DNA from: Desulfobacterales bacterium
GTDB lineage: Bacteria > Desulfobacterota > Desulfobacteria > Desulfobacterales > JARGFK01
Direction: 5' to 3'
Length of the DNA: 55,412 nt
NCBI GenBank assembly: GCA_029211065.1
Contig: JARGFK010000018.1
Location: forward strand, 1 to 55,412
The notes under the pieces were generated by a model. The model did no database searches and was not told where the DNA came from. It was given only the letters and a program-made list of their open reading frames with translations. The first letter of the stretch is position 1; the number at the start of each line of letters is the position of its first letter. Of this stretch, positions 34,648-42,701 are shown in pieces. Made by a program: the position numbers and the translations under genes.

Positions 34648-35547
34648 TTAAACCTGCTCATTTGATTTGACTTCTGTTTGCGCCAGGGCTTCCAGCACGG
34701 TCATGACGCAGCAGGAATCCATATCGCCTTTTCCCTGGGTTTTGGCTGCCCGCAGGATGTCCCAGGTGATGGCCGTGGCCGGCAGCGAGACGCCGCACTC
34801 ATCCGCCAGCTTCATGACGCTGCTTAAATCCTTGTACATGTTGCTGGTTGAAAAGCCGGGGGAAAAATCCCGGCGAACCATGCGCGGACCCCTTGTTTCC
34901 ATGGCCCCGGTTCTGGCCCCGCCGACGGAGGTAATGTCAATCACCTTCTGGGGATCGATCCCGGCTTTGGCCGCCAGGACCAGGGCTTCTGAAACCGCTT
35001 CAATGGCCACCCCCAGAATCAGGTTGTTGATCAGTTTAAGCGTGGTGCCCATGCCGTTTTCCCCGGCATATACAATCTTGGCCGCCATTTTTTCAAATAT
35101 CGGCAGAGAGGCATTAAACGTTTCCATCGGCCCCCCCACCATGATTCCCAGTTTGCCGCCGGCTGCCACCTTGGGGTTGCCGGTGACCGGCGCATCCAGC
35201 ATGCGAACGCCTTTGGCGCGGGCCCGTTCGGCGATCAGGCGGGACATTTCCGGGGCGATGCTGCCCATATCAATGAGTATCAGTCCTGCATGGGCGCCTT
35301 CCAGGATGCCGTTCGGCCCACAAGAAACCGCTTCCGATGCGGCTGAATCCGTTACCATGGTAATAACGACGTCGGAATTTTGAGCCAATGCTTTGGGGGA
35401 ATCGGCCCAGGTCGCGCCGGTCGACAACAGCGCCTGCGCTTTTTCTTTTGTTCGATTCCAAACCATCAACGGATGCCCGGCCTCCAGTAAAAGCCGGGCC
35501 ATATGCTGCCCCATGAGACCGATGCCGACAAATCCGATGCGTTTCAT
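34648..35547 (-). CDS. 3-hydroxyisobutyrate dehydrogenase-family oxidoreductase
   Basis: A 299-residue beta-hydroxyacid dehydrogenase. It has an N-terminal Rossmann motif GFVGIGLMGQHMA, the substrate-binding DAPVTGNPKVA, and catalytic Lys171 (LKLINNLILG). Family members reduce or oxidise 3-hydroxyisobutyrate, tartronate semialdehyde, L-threonate or 2-(hydroxymethyl)glutarate. The Shine-Dalgarno TAAGGAG supports the start. It stands alone, convergent to hicB; proximity to the PanB/thiolase locus makes a branched C4-C5 hydroxyacid a plausible substrate, but this is inference. It is only moderately similar to the second family member at 50347-51243. Confidence 0.88.
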   Translation of the reverse strand: MKRIGFVGIGLMGQHMARLLLEAGHPLMVWNRTKEKAQALLSTGATWADSPKALAQNSDVVITMVTDSAASEAVSCGPNGILEGAHAGLILIDMGSIAPEMSRLIAERARAKGVRMLDAPVTGNPKVAAGGKLGIMVGGPMETFNASLPIFEKMAAKIVYAGENGMGTTLKLINNLILGVAIEAVSEALVLAAKAGIDPQKVIDITSVGGARTGAMETRGPRMVRRDFSPGFSTSNMYKDLSSVMKLADECGVSLPATAITWDILRAAKTQGKGDMDSCCVMTVLEALAQTEVKSNEQV

Positions 35548-35923
35548 TTTAGATTTCTCCTTAGATAAAATTGTGAAGTCAGGGGACTATAAAAAAGTGC
35601 GGGCCGCCTGTCAAGCTGCTATCTATGATTCCGCATAGAGAAACTGATTATCAGGGTCCGGTCAGAACTATACGCTTTTTCGTCCTCTATTATTTTAGAA
35701 AATACAAATTTCAAATACCAAATTTCGAACAATTCCCCAAAATTCAATCTTCAATGACCAAAACTTTCAAGGACAGACATTGTTTTGGTTTTCGAATTTT
35801 GGTCATTGGAGATTATTTGATATTTGGAATTTGGTGTTTGGAATTTCAAGAAGTGAGTGAAATACCATCAAAGCAAATCCCCTCCGGACTTATACCAAGG
35901 TCAGTCTCTTTGGGGTCGGCTAT
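35548..35923. other. gene-free stretch carrying a long inverted repeat
   Basis: No gene seen. The middle (35704-35846) is an AT-rich long inverted repeat listed separately. The rest is unremarkable. Confidence 0.5.
35704..35846. repeat. AT-rich long imperfect inverted repeat (MITE/REP-like)
   Basis: The left arm (about 35704-35765) and right arm (about 35782-35846) are imperfect reverse complements, for example AAATTTCAAATACCAAATTT pairing with AATTTGGTGTTTGGAATTTC, and CAATGACCAAAA pairing with TTTTGGTCATTG. The arms are about 60 bases with a short loop. It does not encode a protein and is far more AT-rich than the neighbouring genes, which suggests a mobile or folding element. Confidence 0.7.
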
Positions 35924-38071
35924 TTACTTGGCGGTCATCACCCAGACCCCCTGCCAGTTTTCGGGTTCGGCCGCCAGCAGTTCCTCGCATTTTTTGTAAT
36001 AGGCGGCTGCCGGGGGATCTGAATCCTGAATGGCATGAAAAACCGCGCGGGCCTCTCTAAAACGGCCCTGGTAAAAAAAATCGAGGCCCCTGGCAAATTC
36101 ATCCAATAGGGCTTTCCTGGGAGGGTATGCATCGGGAAACATGGGCTCGTAAACCGTCACAGACCCTTTACGCCCCACAACGGCAACCCGGGCAAGCTCT
36201 CTAACGGCAAAGGTATTGCCGATCAGCTCCCGGGTGGCATGGGAAATCATGGTGTACGTTCCGAATTCTTTGTTGGTTCCTTCCAGTCGTGCGGCCAGGT
36301 TGACGGCATCGCCCAGCATGGTGTAGTCAAAGCGGGTTCGTGATCCCATGTTGCCCACAACGACCTGGCCGGTGTTGATGCCGATGCGCATGTGCATATC
36401 TTTGCCGATCCGTTCTCTAAATTCCGGGCGCAGTTCCGCCAGCCGGGCCTGACAGCGAAGGGCGGTCTGGATGACGCGAACAGCGTGGTCCGGCACGTCG
36501 AGCGGCGCATTCCAGAAGGCAATGATGGCGTCGCCTTCGTACTTGTCCACCGTGCCGCCCTCTTCATGAATAATATCGGTCATGGCCGAAAGGTAGTCGT
36601 TCAGCAGCTGGGTCAGGGCTTCCGGCTCCAAGCCTTCCGAAATAGAGGTAAACCCCTGCAGGTCGGAAAAAAAGATGGACAGCCTTTTTCGCTCGCCGCC
36701 CAGTTTCAAGCGGTCAGGGTTCTGGAGCAGCTGTTCAATAACGGTCGGGCTGAGGTACTGCTGAAAAGCATTTTTTATAAACCGCTTCTGGCGTCCTTCC
36801 GTGACATAATTAAGGACCAGCGCCAGAACAATCGCCAGAATCACGGCCGTTTCCGGGGCAATTATCGGAAGCCAGAAGTCATAAGTATAAGCGCCCAGGG
36901 ATAAACCGATGGGCGCGGCCAGAAACAGGATGCCGACCGTTACCATGCCGCGCAAACTGGAGAAAGCCGATGTCAACCCCGCGCTGGATAAGGCGAGGAT
37001 GATAATAAAAATTGAAACCAGAACCGGCGAAGTTGTTCGAATAAAATCGCCGGACAGAAAGTTGTCGAGCATGGTGGCATGAATTTCCACGCCGCTATAG
37101 ACACCGCCGACGGCTGCCGAGCGAAGATCGTATAGACCGGGGGCCGTAAATCCAAAAAGGACATATTTATCCTTAAGAGCGTGCGGGTCCTGAATGGTCG
37201 GCGCTTCGCCATTTATAATTCGAATTTCGGACTGCAAAACCGCGGCGGCGCTGTAGGCCTGGTGGGTACCGGAAGGGCCGCGAAAGCGCAAAATGGCATT
37301 ACCCTTATCGTCGATGGGAATGGACTTTTTTGCAATTGTGAGGCGGCCGGGTTGAATGGATGAGGCTGTTTGGGGATTGGCTGCCAGATAGGGGCTGATT
37401 CCCAGTGCGGGGAGGATATGGTTATCGAAAATGGCGAAGGGCTTAACCCGACGGTAAATGCCGTCCGGATCGGGTTCTGACTGGATATTGCCCAATATCG
37501 CTGCGCTCTTTGCCAGTTCAGGAATCGGAAAGGATGCCCGAAAAAAAGATATTTTTTCAGGCCGGTTGGTCTTGAGCCAGTCCTGCAGTCCGTTGATATT
37601 CCAGATCGGCGCGGGAATCTCCGGCGGCCAACTGGTCATGCTCCCTGAGGATTGACCCAGAAAAACCGCGCCTGCAAACCGGCCGAACCCTTTCGCTGCA
37701 TCGCTAAAGGCGTTGTCGTCCGATACCCCGTATTTGGAAGGTTCGGTAAATTGCACATCAAATGCGACTGCTTTGGCGCCGCTGCGTCTACAGTAGTTGA
37801 CAATGGCGCTGTAGAGCTCCCGGGGCCAGGGCCACGTGAGCCCGTTTTCGCGAAAAGCCCAGTCCAGACTGTTCTGGTCCAATAAAATCAGGCGGATATC
37901 ATCGGTGGCCGTACCGGGTTCGGCCAAAAGGCGACTGCGCCAATCCCAGGTTTTGGCTTCCCAGGAGTTCAGCCAGCCAACGGCCCAAAAGGCAAGCGTT
38001 ATCATTGCGGCAACCAGGCCGACGGCCAGACTCTGCAAATGTTTGGGGCCGACGGTGATGTGTTGTGCCAT
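35924..38071 (-). CDS. CHASE2-domain class III adenylate cyclase
   Basis: A 715-residue membrane sensor. The N-terminal membrane segment is at residues 15-32. An extracytoplasmic CHASE2 domain (about 40-340) is followed by three membrane segments (350-425) and a cytoplasmic class III cyclase domain. The metal-binding Asp470 (FFSDLQGFTS) and Asp514 (DKYEGDAIIAFW) are present, with Lys510 and the later TMLGDAVNLAARLEG as in adenylate rather than guanylate cyclases. It should turn an envelope signal into cAMP. It starts 5 bases after the M48 gene, in one operon with it and the SH3 protein. Confidence 0.92.
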   Translation of the reverse strand: MAQHITVGPKHLQSLAVGLVAAMITLAFWAVGWLNSWEAKTWDWRSRLLAEPGTATDDIRLILLDQNSLDWAFRENGLTWPWPRELYSAIVNYCRRSGAKAVAFDVQFTEPSKYGVSDDNAFSDAAKGFGRFAGAVFLGQSSGSMTSWPPEIPAPIWNINGLQDWLKTNRPEKISFFRASFPIPELAKSAAILGNIQSEPDPDGIYRRVKPFAIFDNHILPALGISPYLAANPQTASSIQPGRLTIAKKSIPIDDKGNAILRFRGPSGTHQAYSAAAVLQSEIRIINGEAPTIQDPHALKDKYVLFGFTAPGLYDLRSAAVGGVYSGVEIHATMLDNFLSGDFIRTTSPVLVSIFIIILALSSAGLTSAFSSLRGMVTVGILFLAAPIGLSLGAYTYDFWLPIIAPETAVILAIVLALVLNYVTEGRQKRFIKNAFQQYLSPTVIEQLLQNPDRLKLGGERKRLSIFFSDLQGFTSISEGLEPEALTQLLNDYLSAMTDIIHEEGGTVDKYEGDAIIAFWNAPLDVPDHAVRVIQTALRCQARLAELRPEFRERIGKDMHMRIGINTGQVVVGNMGSRTRFDYTMLGDAVNLAARLEGTNKEFGTYTMISHATRELIGNTFAVRELARVAVVGRKGSVTVYEPMFPDAYPPRKALLDEFARGLDFFYQGRFREARAVFHAIQDSDPPAAAYYKKCEELLAAEPENWQGVWVMTAK

Positions 38072-38076
38072 TTATG

Positions 38077-39030
38077 TCAGATGCCTCCCAGGGATTCGGA
38101 AAAGCGCTGCTGTCTCGCACCGGAATTCGCAACCGTCCGGTAAGGTCCGATACTTTTCTGGATGTCGGCCATGCGGCTGACCGGCGAAGGATGGGTCTTG
38201 GCAAAATCTGACCCCCCTGGGCGGAGTCTGTCCTGCATGATTTTAAGCATTTCCACCAGTCCGTTGGGATCGTATCCCACCCGCTGAAGAATTGTTACCG
38301 CGGCTTGATCCGCCTGTTGTTCGAATTCGCGCGAGTAGCCGTTATTGATCAGGGTCGTGGTAATATCCGTGATGGAGCCTTCAAACGTACCGACCAGATC
38401 GGCAAGATCCTGACCACTGAAAGTTTTGGTTCCCTCAACGGCAAGGGTTGTCAGGGCGGCCGTGACCCTGGATTTTTTGATCGCCTGGAGTCCATGCCTG
38501 GATTGAACATGGCCGATTTCATGTGCCAATACCGCAGCCACCGCATCTTCATCCCGGCAGCACCTGAGCAGACCGCGCGTAATAAAAATAAAACCCCCGG
38601 AGGTTGCAAAGGCATTGATTTCATCGGAATCCAGAACTAAAAAATGATAACCGCCGAAAGTTTCCGGAAGGTCTGAAGCCCGTGCCAGGGTCTGCCCCAG
38701 CAAATTGACATAGCGGGTGGCCGCGAGATTATGATAGGGCTTGTATTTGTTGACGATAACCGCACCGACGGTCCGGCCGATATAATATTCCTGTTCCGGG
38801 GTGAAGTCCTGAAAACTGCGGGCAACGGCCTTGGCGCTTTTTTGTATGGATGCCGCCTGGGACTGGTCAATTGTGCCGGTGGCAACCCCGACGGCTGTGC
38901 CGATCTGGGCGACGGTATCCAGGCTTTCACAGCCGGCAAGCAAGAGGGCGGTTAAAACGATTATAACCAGACCGACAAGACCGATCTGGTTAATAGCGTT
39001 TAAACGCCTGGAGCTATAGATGGATTTCAT
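38077..39030 (-). CDS. M48-family metalloprotease lipoprotein
   Basis: A 317-residue zinc protease anchored as a lipoprotein: a hydrophobic leader ends in the lipobox LLAGC (Cys34). Zinc-binding HEIGH is at residues 170-174 and the third ligand Glu237 is in EQQAD. It resembles the BepA/LoiP group that maintains outer-membrane proteins. AAAGGAGGTGTCAA precedes the ATG, which overlaps the end of the SH3 gene by 4 bases. Linked translation with the SH3 protein and the CHASE2 cyclase points to a shared envelope-monitoring role. Confidence 0.92.
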   Translation of the reverse strand: MKSIYSSRRLNAINQIGLVGLVIIVLTALLLAGCESLDTVAQIGTAVGVATGTIDQSQAASIQKSAKAVARSFQDFTPEQEYYIGRTVGAVIVNKYKPYHNLAATRYVNLLGQTLARASDLPETFGGYHFLVLDSDEINAFATSGGFIFITRGLLRCCRDEDAVAAVLAHEIGHVQSRHGLQAIKKSRVTAALTTLAVEGTKTFSGQDLADLVGTFEGSITDITTTLINNGYSREFEQQADQAAVTILQRVGYDPNGLVEMLKIMQDRLRPGGSDFAKTHPSPVSRMADIQKSIGPYRTVANSGARQQRFSESLGGI

Positions 39031-39518
39031 TTGACACCTCCTTTGGGAGACAACTTGCCGTCAATAAGAAATTGTTCGATCTGGTTCTGGGAAACCACCA
39101 TTTGTTCCATCTGGTTTATCAAGGCATAATCTAATTGCGGGTTTTTGGTTTTAAATTCTCCTTCAACCTGTTCGCTGAACCCTTTACCGGCCAGGGCCAG
39201 TTCGCTGCTGCTGGCGGCCTGGGAAACATCGGCAGCGCCGGGTTTGAGGATGATTTTTTTAAACGTCAGGGCGGACGAATGCAGCCAGCCCTCAACTTTT
39301 TTTGCAGATGAACGGACTTTGATCCAGGCTTCCGTTTTTTCAAGAACGGCAACCTTCTCGGCGTAATTAAGCTCGGCTACAATTTTCCCTAAAAACGACG
39401 GCGAATTGCGTAACTGTCCTTTTTTAATCTGAATGCTCATCAGGTTGGCCGCGGTTGCAATGGCCGAAGTCAGGCAGATAACCAAAGCGACAATCCATGC
39501 GTTTTTGCATCGATTCAT
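39027..39518 (-). CDS. secreted SH3-domain protein
   Basis: A 163-residue exported protein: signal peptide (residues 1-24, ending AIATAA), then a bacterial SH3 domain (LRNSPSFLGKIVAELNYAEKVAVLE, then WIKVRSSAKKVEGWLHSSAL). Its polar C-terminal tail is helical and rich in Gln and Glu. Bacterial SH3 domains commonly bind peptidoglycan or partner proteins. It is the first gene of the minus-strand operon with the M48 protease and the adenylate cyclase, and could be a partner or regulator of the protease. Confidence 0.85.
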   Translation of the reverse strand: MNRCKNAWIVALVICLTSAIATAANLMSIQIKKGQLRNSPSFLGKIVAELNYAEKVAVLEKTEAWIKVRSSAKKVEGWLHSSALTFKKIILKPGAADVSQAASSSELALAGKGFSEQVEGEFKTKNPQLDYALINQMEQMVVSQNQIEQFLIDGKLSPKGGVK

Positions 39519-39639
39519 TTTATTTAAGACCTCCCTTTCTCATGGAATTCAGCATCAGTTTATCGTGGTTTAAGGTCATTGTCAAAGCGATGTTGCATCC
39601 CTATTCAAAGGATGAAAAATTAAATCCAGCATCGTTATA

Positions 39640-39681
39640 AAAAAGCTTGACATATTGTGTTTGGTATACAATATTCCAAAC
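39640..39681 (+). promoter_or_regulatory. promoter/operator of dctPQM, twin of 47581-47622
   Basis: This 42-base stretch is identical to the reverse complement of 47581-47622 except at one position. It contains TTGACA (39647-39652) and, 17 bases on, AATATT as a -10. The GntR-like palindrome TTGGTATACAA (centre GTATAC) lies between them. One copy precedes dctP and the other precedes gntR, so both operons are expected to be controlled by the same FCD-type regulator. Confidence 0.85.
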
Positions 39682-39772
39682 AACAATGGGTTTTATCTTG
39701 GGGTATGATATAGGGATAGATACCAATGCAAGACATGGGGTTTGACTATTAACCAAAAGGAGGTAAATCATC

Positions 39773-40744
39773 ATGAAAAAAGGTTTAATAATACTGTGTG
39801 TGGCAGTTCTGGCGTTGGGTCTGGTTCAAACCGCCAGCGCCCTGGAAATTGTTTTTGCCATCAGTGCTGCACCGGGATCGACTCAGTATATTACGGCCGA
39901 AGAGTTTACGCGTCGGGCAAATGACCTGCTCGGTGACAAGGCCAAGGTGACATTTTACGGCTCAGGCCAGCTGGGTGATGATAAAGACCTGATGCAGAAA
40001 CTGAAACTCGGTACCGTCCATCTGTCCATGCCTTCCTCGATCATGTCTTCGATTGCCGGTGAAGCAGGCCTTTTTGACATGCCGTTTCTAATCAAAGATC
40101 GTGCGCATCTGAACCGTATTGAACATAAGGTTTTCTGGCCGATGATTGCGCCGGCCATTGAAAAGAAAGGTTACAAGGTTCTCGGTTTCTGGGAAAACGG
40201 CATCCGGCACATTACCAACAATGTCAGGCCTATTGTAACGCCGGAAGACCTAAAAGGGGTAAAGATCCGAACCCCCAAAAGCACCTGGCGTGTCAAAATG
40301 TTCACGGCCTGGGGGGCAAATCCGACGCCGATGGCCTTTTCAGAAGTCTTTGTGGGGCTGCAGACCGGTGTCATCGACGGCCAGGAAAACCCGTTTACCA
40401 ATATCTATGCGGCTAAGTTTCAGGAAGTACAAAAATATCTGTCAGTCACCGCGCATGTTTACACCCCTTCTTTTTTAACAACGGGCGCCGGACCGTGGGC
40501 CAAGCTTCCGGCGAATGTGCGTACGATTCTCGAAAAAACCGCACGGGATGTCCAGGGCTGGATGTACGCCATGGGAGCCCAGGACGATCAAACCCTCCTG
40601 GAAAAACTGGGGGCCAACATGAAGGTGAACACAGCCGATCGCGCTGCCTTTGTCAAGGCCAGCATGCCCATCTATGATGAATTCGCCAAAGAGATTTCTT
40701 CCGGCAAGGCGATGATCGACCTGGCACTCAAACTGGCCGACTGA
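39773..40744 (+). CDS. dctP: TRAP transporter DctP-family solute-binding protein
   Basis: A 323-residue periplasmic binding protein with a signal peptide (GLIILCVAVLALGLVQTASA). The DctP signature is visible: GQLGDDKDLMQKLKLGTVHL, the ligand-carboxylate-binding Arg in VKIRTPKS, and VIDGQENPFTNIYAAKF. DctP proteins bind carboxylates, including sugar acids, and pass them to DctQM. AAAGGAGGTAAATCATC precedes the ATG. It is the first gene of dctPQM. Confidence 0.94.
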   Translation: MKKGLIILCVAVLALGLVQTASALEIVFAISAAPGSTQYITAEEFTRRANDLLGDKAKVTFYGSGQLGDDKDLMQKLKLGTVHLSMPSSIMSSIAGEAGLFDMPFLIKDRAHLNRIEHKVFWPMIAPAIEKKGYKVLGFWENGIRHITNNVRPIVTPEDLKGVKIRTPKSTWRVKMFTAWGANPTPMAFSEVFVGLQTGVIDGQENPFTNIYAAKFQEVQKYLSVTAHVYTPSFLTTGAGPWAKLPANVRTILEKTARDVQGWMYAMGAQDDQTLLEKLGANMKVNTADRAAFVKASMPIYDEFAKEISSGKAMIDLALKLAD

Positions 40745-40764
40745 TTAAGAATCCCCATTAGCCG

Positions 40765-40788
40765 CCGGCCTCCGATCCCGGAGGCCGG
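40765..40788 (+). terminator. intercistronic hairpin after dctP
   Basis: CCGGCCTCC (40765-40773) pairs perfectly with GGAGGCCGG (40780-40788) around a 6-base loop, without a T run. It probably stabilises the dctP end of the message, raising binding-protein yield over the permease. It is the second such hairpin in the window; the other follows the TAXI gene. Confidence 0.7.
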
Positions 40789-40810
40789 TAAACTCACAGG
40801 GATGTAGGGT

Positions 40811-41344
40811 ATGTTTAACAAGCTGAACCGATGGTTTGGGCGGCTCCTGGAGGCTGTGTCAATCACTATACTGATCAGCCTTGCGTTTATTGTGGTGCTG
40901 GCCGTAGTGTTCCGATACAGCGGTTCTTCGCTGGTCTGGTACGACGAAGTCGCCTCGGTTCAGTTGGCCTGGCTGACGTATTACGGGGCGGCCCTGGCAG
41001 CTCTTAAACGCGGACACCTGGGCTTTTCTGGCTTGTTCCTGAAACTGCCGGTAGGAATCAGGTCCATCTGTTTTGTAATTGCCGAGATGTTCGTCATCGG
41101 TTTTTTTTGTGTAATCGGCTGGGCAGGATGGCATCTGCTGGGAGTCTTTGGAGAAGAAACCCTGGTCAGTATTGCATGGGTTCCCTTGAAATTTACCCAA
41201 TCCGTCATCCCCATTGGTGCGGCTCTGTTTATCCTGGCTGAACTTTTCAGCATCCCGGATGCCTGGCGAAATGCCATGGCCGGCACCGATTATGAGCAGC
41301 GGGCGATCGAAACGGCTGTTAAAGAAGCGGAGAATGCATCATGA
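40811..41344 (+). CDS. dctQ: TRAP transporter small permease DctQ
   Basis: A 177-residue inner-membrane protein with four hydrophobic segments, the usual size and topology of DctQ. The conserved WYDEVASVQLAWLTYYGAALAALKRGHLGF covers the second segment and its loop. It forms the membrane complex with DctM, whose start codon overlaps its stop (ATGA). Confidence 0.93.
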   Translation: MFNKLNRWFGRLLEAVSITILISLAFIVVLAVVFRYSGSSLVWYDEVASVQLAWLTYYGAALAALKRGHLGFSGLFLKLPVGIRSICFVIAEMFVIGFFCVIGWAGWHLLGVFGEETLVSIAWVPLKFTQSVIPIGAALFILAELFSIPDAWRNAMAGTDYEQRAIETAVKEAENAS

Positions 41345-42624
41345 TCGTTACGCTGTTGATTATTGGCATGTTGTTTCTCGTGATGATCAATGTGCCCATT
41401 GCGGTCGCTCTCGGAATCACGGCAATAGCCGGCATGGTAATTTCTAAAGGGTTTGACAGCATCTTCAACGCCGGCCTGACGATGTTTGCCGGGGCCACCA
41501 ATTTTCCCCTGCTGGCTATACCCTTGTTTATTCTGGCCGGTGCGCTCATGAATACCACCAGCATCTCGCGGCGGCTTATCAACCTGACGTCTGCACTGAT
41601 CGGTTTTGTCCGGGGCGGTCTGGCAATGGTCAATGTCGGCGTATCCATGTTCTTTGCGGAAATTTCAGGATCGGCCGTTGCCGACGTTGCCGCTCTGGGG
41701 TCGGTGTTGATTCCCGCGATGAAACGACGGGGATACACCGCAAAATTTTCAGCAGCGGTAACCTCATCGTCGGCATCCATAGCTATTATTATCCCGCCGT
41801 CGATTGCCATGATTATATACGGCGCCCTGTCAGACACGTCCATCGTTCAGCTGTTTGTTGCCGGCATCATTCCCGGAGTCATCGGCGGTTTTTCAATGAT
41901 GGGATATTGCTACTGGTATGCGCTGCGCCACGATCTCCCCCGTGAAGAAGCGTTTAGTCTTGCCCGCTTGTGGAAAGCATTTAAAGAGGCCGGATGGGCT
42001 CTGATGCTGCCGGTTATTATCCTCGGCGGGATCTTCGGCGGCATCGTAACGGCCACTGAAGGTGCCGGTCTGGCGGTGATTGCGGCGCTTTTCATTGGGG
42101 GGGTGCTTTACCGGGAGCTTAACCTGGAGCATCTATGGAAAGCCATGATAGAAGGGGTCATGCAGACAGCAGTAGTGATGCTCCTAGTGGCCACATCGGC
42201 CGTGCTCGGCCTTTATCTAACGGAAGCCCAGGTTCCTCAAGCATTTGCCCGGTGGGTGATCAGTATCAGCGGTAATAAATATGCCGTGCTGGCATTGCTA
42301 AACTGCATGCTCTTTGTGGTCGGAATGTTTTTACACGGTGCTGCGGCGATTATTCTGGTGGTTCCGATTGTGATGCCGCTGATTAACCAGATCGGGGTCG
42401 ATCCGGTTCAATTCGGACTGATCATGACGCTCAATATTGCTATTGGACAGCAGACGCCGCCGGTGGCCAGTGTTCTGGTAACCGCATGTTCCATCGCCAA
42501 GACCGACATCTGGAAGACGACCAAAGTCAATATCCCCTTTATCGGTGTTCTGCTGATTGTTCTGCTGCTCGTAACCTATGTGCCGGCCGTACCGCTGACG
42601 CTGGTTGAGTTCTTTTATCGCTGA
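41341..42624 (+). CDS. dctM: TRAP transporter large permease DctM
   Basis: A 427-residue protein with about 12 membrane segments. It shows the DctM hallmarks ATNFPLLAIPLFILAGALM, FAEISGSAVADVAALGSVLIPAMKRRGY and FLHGAAAIILVVPIVMPL. It carries out ion-coupled import of the DctP ligand. It overlaps dctQ by 4 bases and ends 77 bases before the convergent FGGY kinase gene. Confidence 0.95.
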   Translation: MIVTLLIIGMLFLVMINVPIAVALGITAIAGMVISKGFDSIFNAGLTMFAGATNFPLLAIPLFILAGALMNTTSISRRLINLTSALIGFVRGGLAMVNVGVSMFFAEISGSAVADVAALGSVLIPAMKRRGYTAKFSAAVTSSSASIAIIIPPSIAMIIYGALSDTSIVQLFVAGIIPGVIGGFSMMGYCYWYALRHDLPREEAFSLARLWKAFKEAGWALMLPVIILGGIFGGIVTATEGAGLAVIAALFIGGVLYRELNLEHLWKAMIEGVMQTAVVMLLVATSAVLGLYLTEAQVPQAFARWVISISGNKYAVLALLNCMLFVVGMFLHGAAAIILVVPIVMPLINQIGVDPVQFGLIMTLNIAIGQQTPPVASVLVTACSIAKTDIWKTTKVNIPFIGVLLIVLLLVTYVPAVPLTLVEFFYR

Positions 42625-42701
42625 CACCTGGTACATGATCCAAAAGGGGCAGGCGCAAGCATTGCTAAAAGGACATGTTGGATCTACCGGCCGAGTCGGA
42701 T

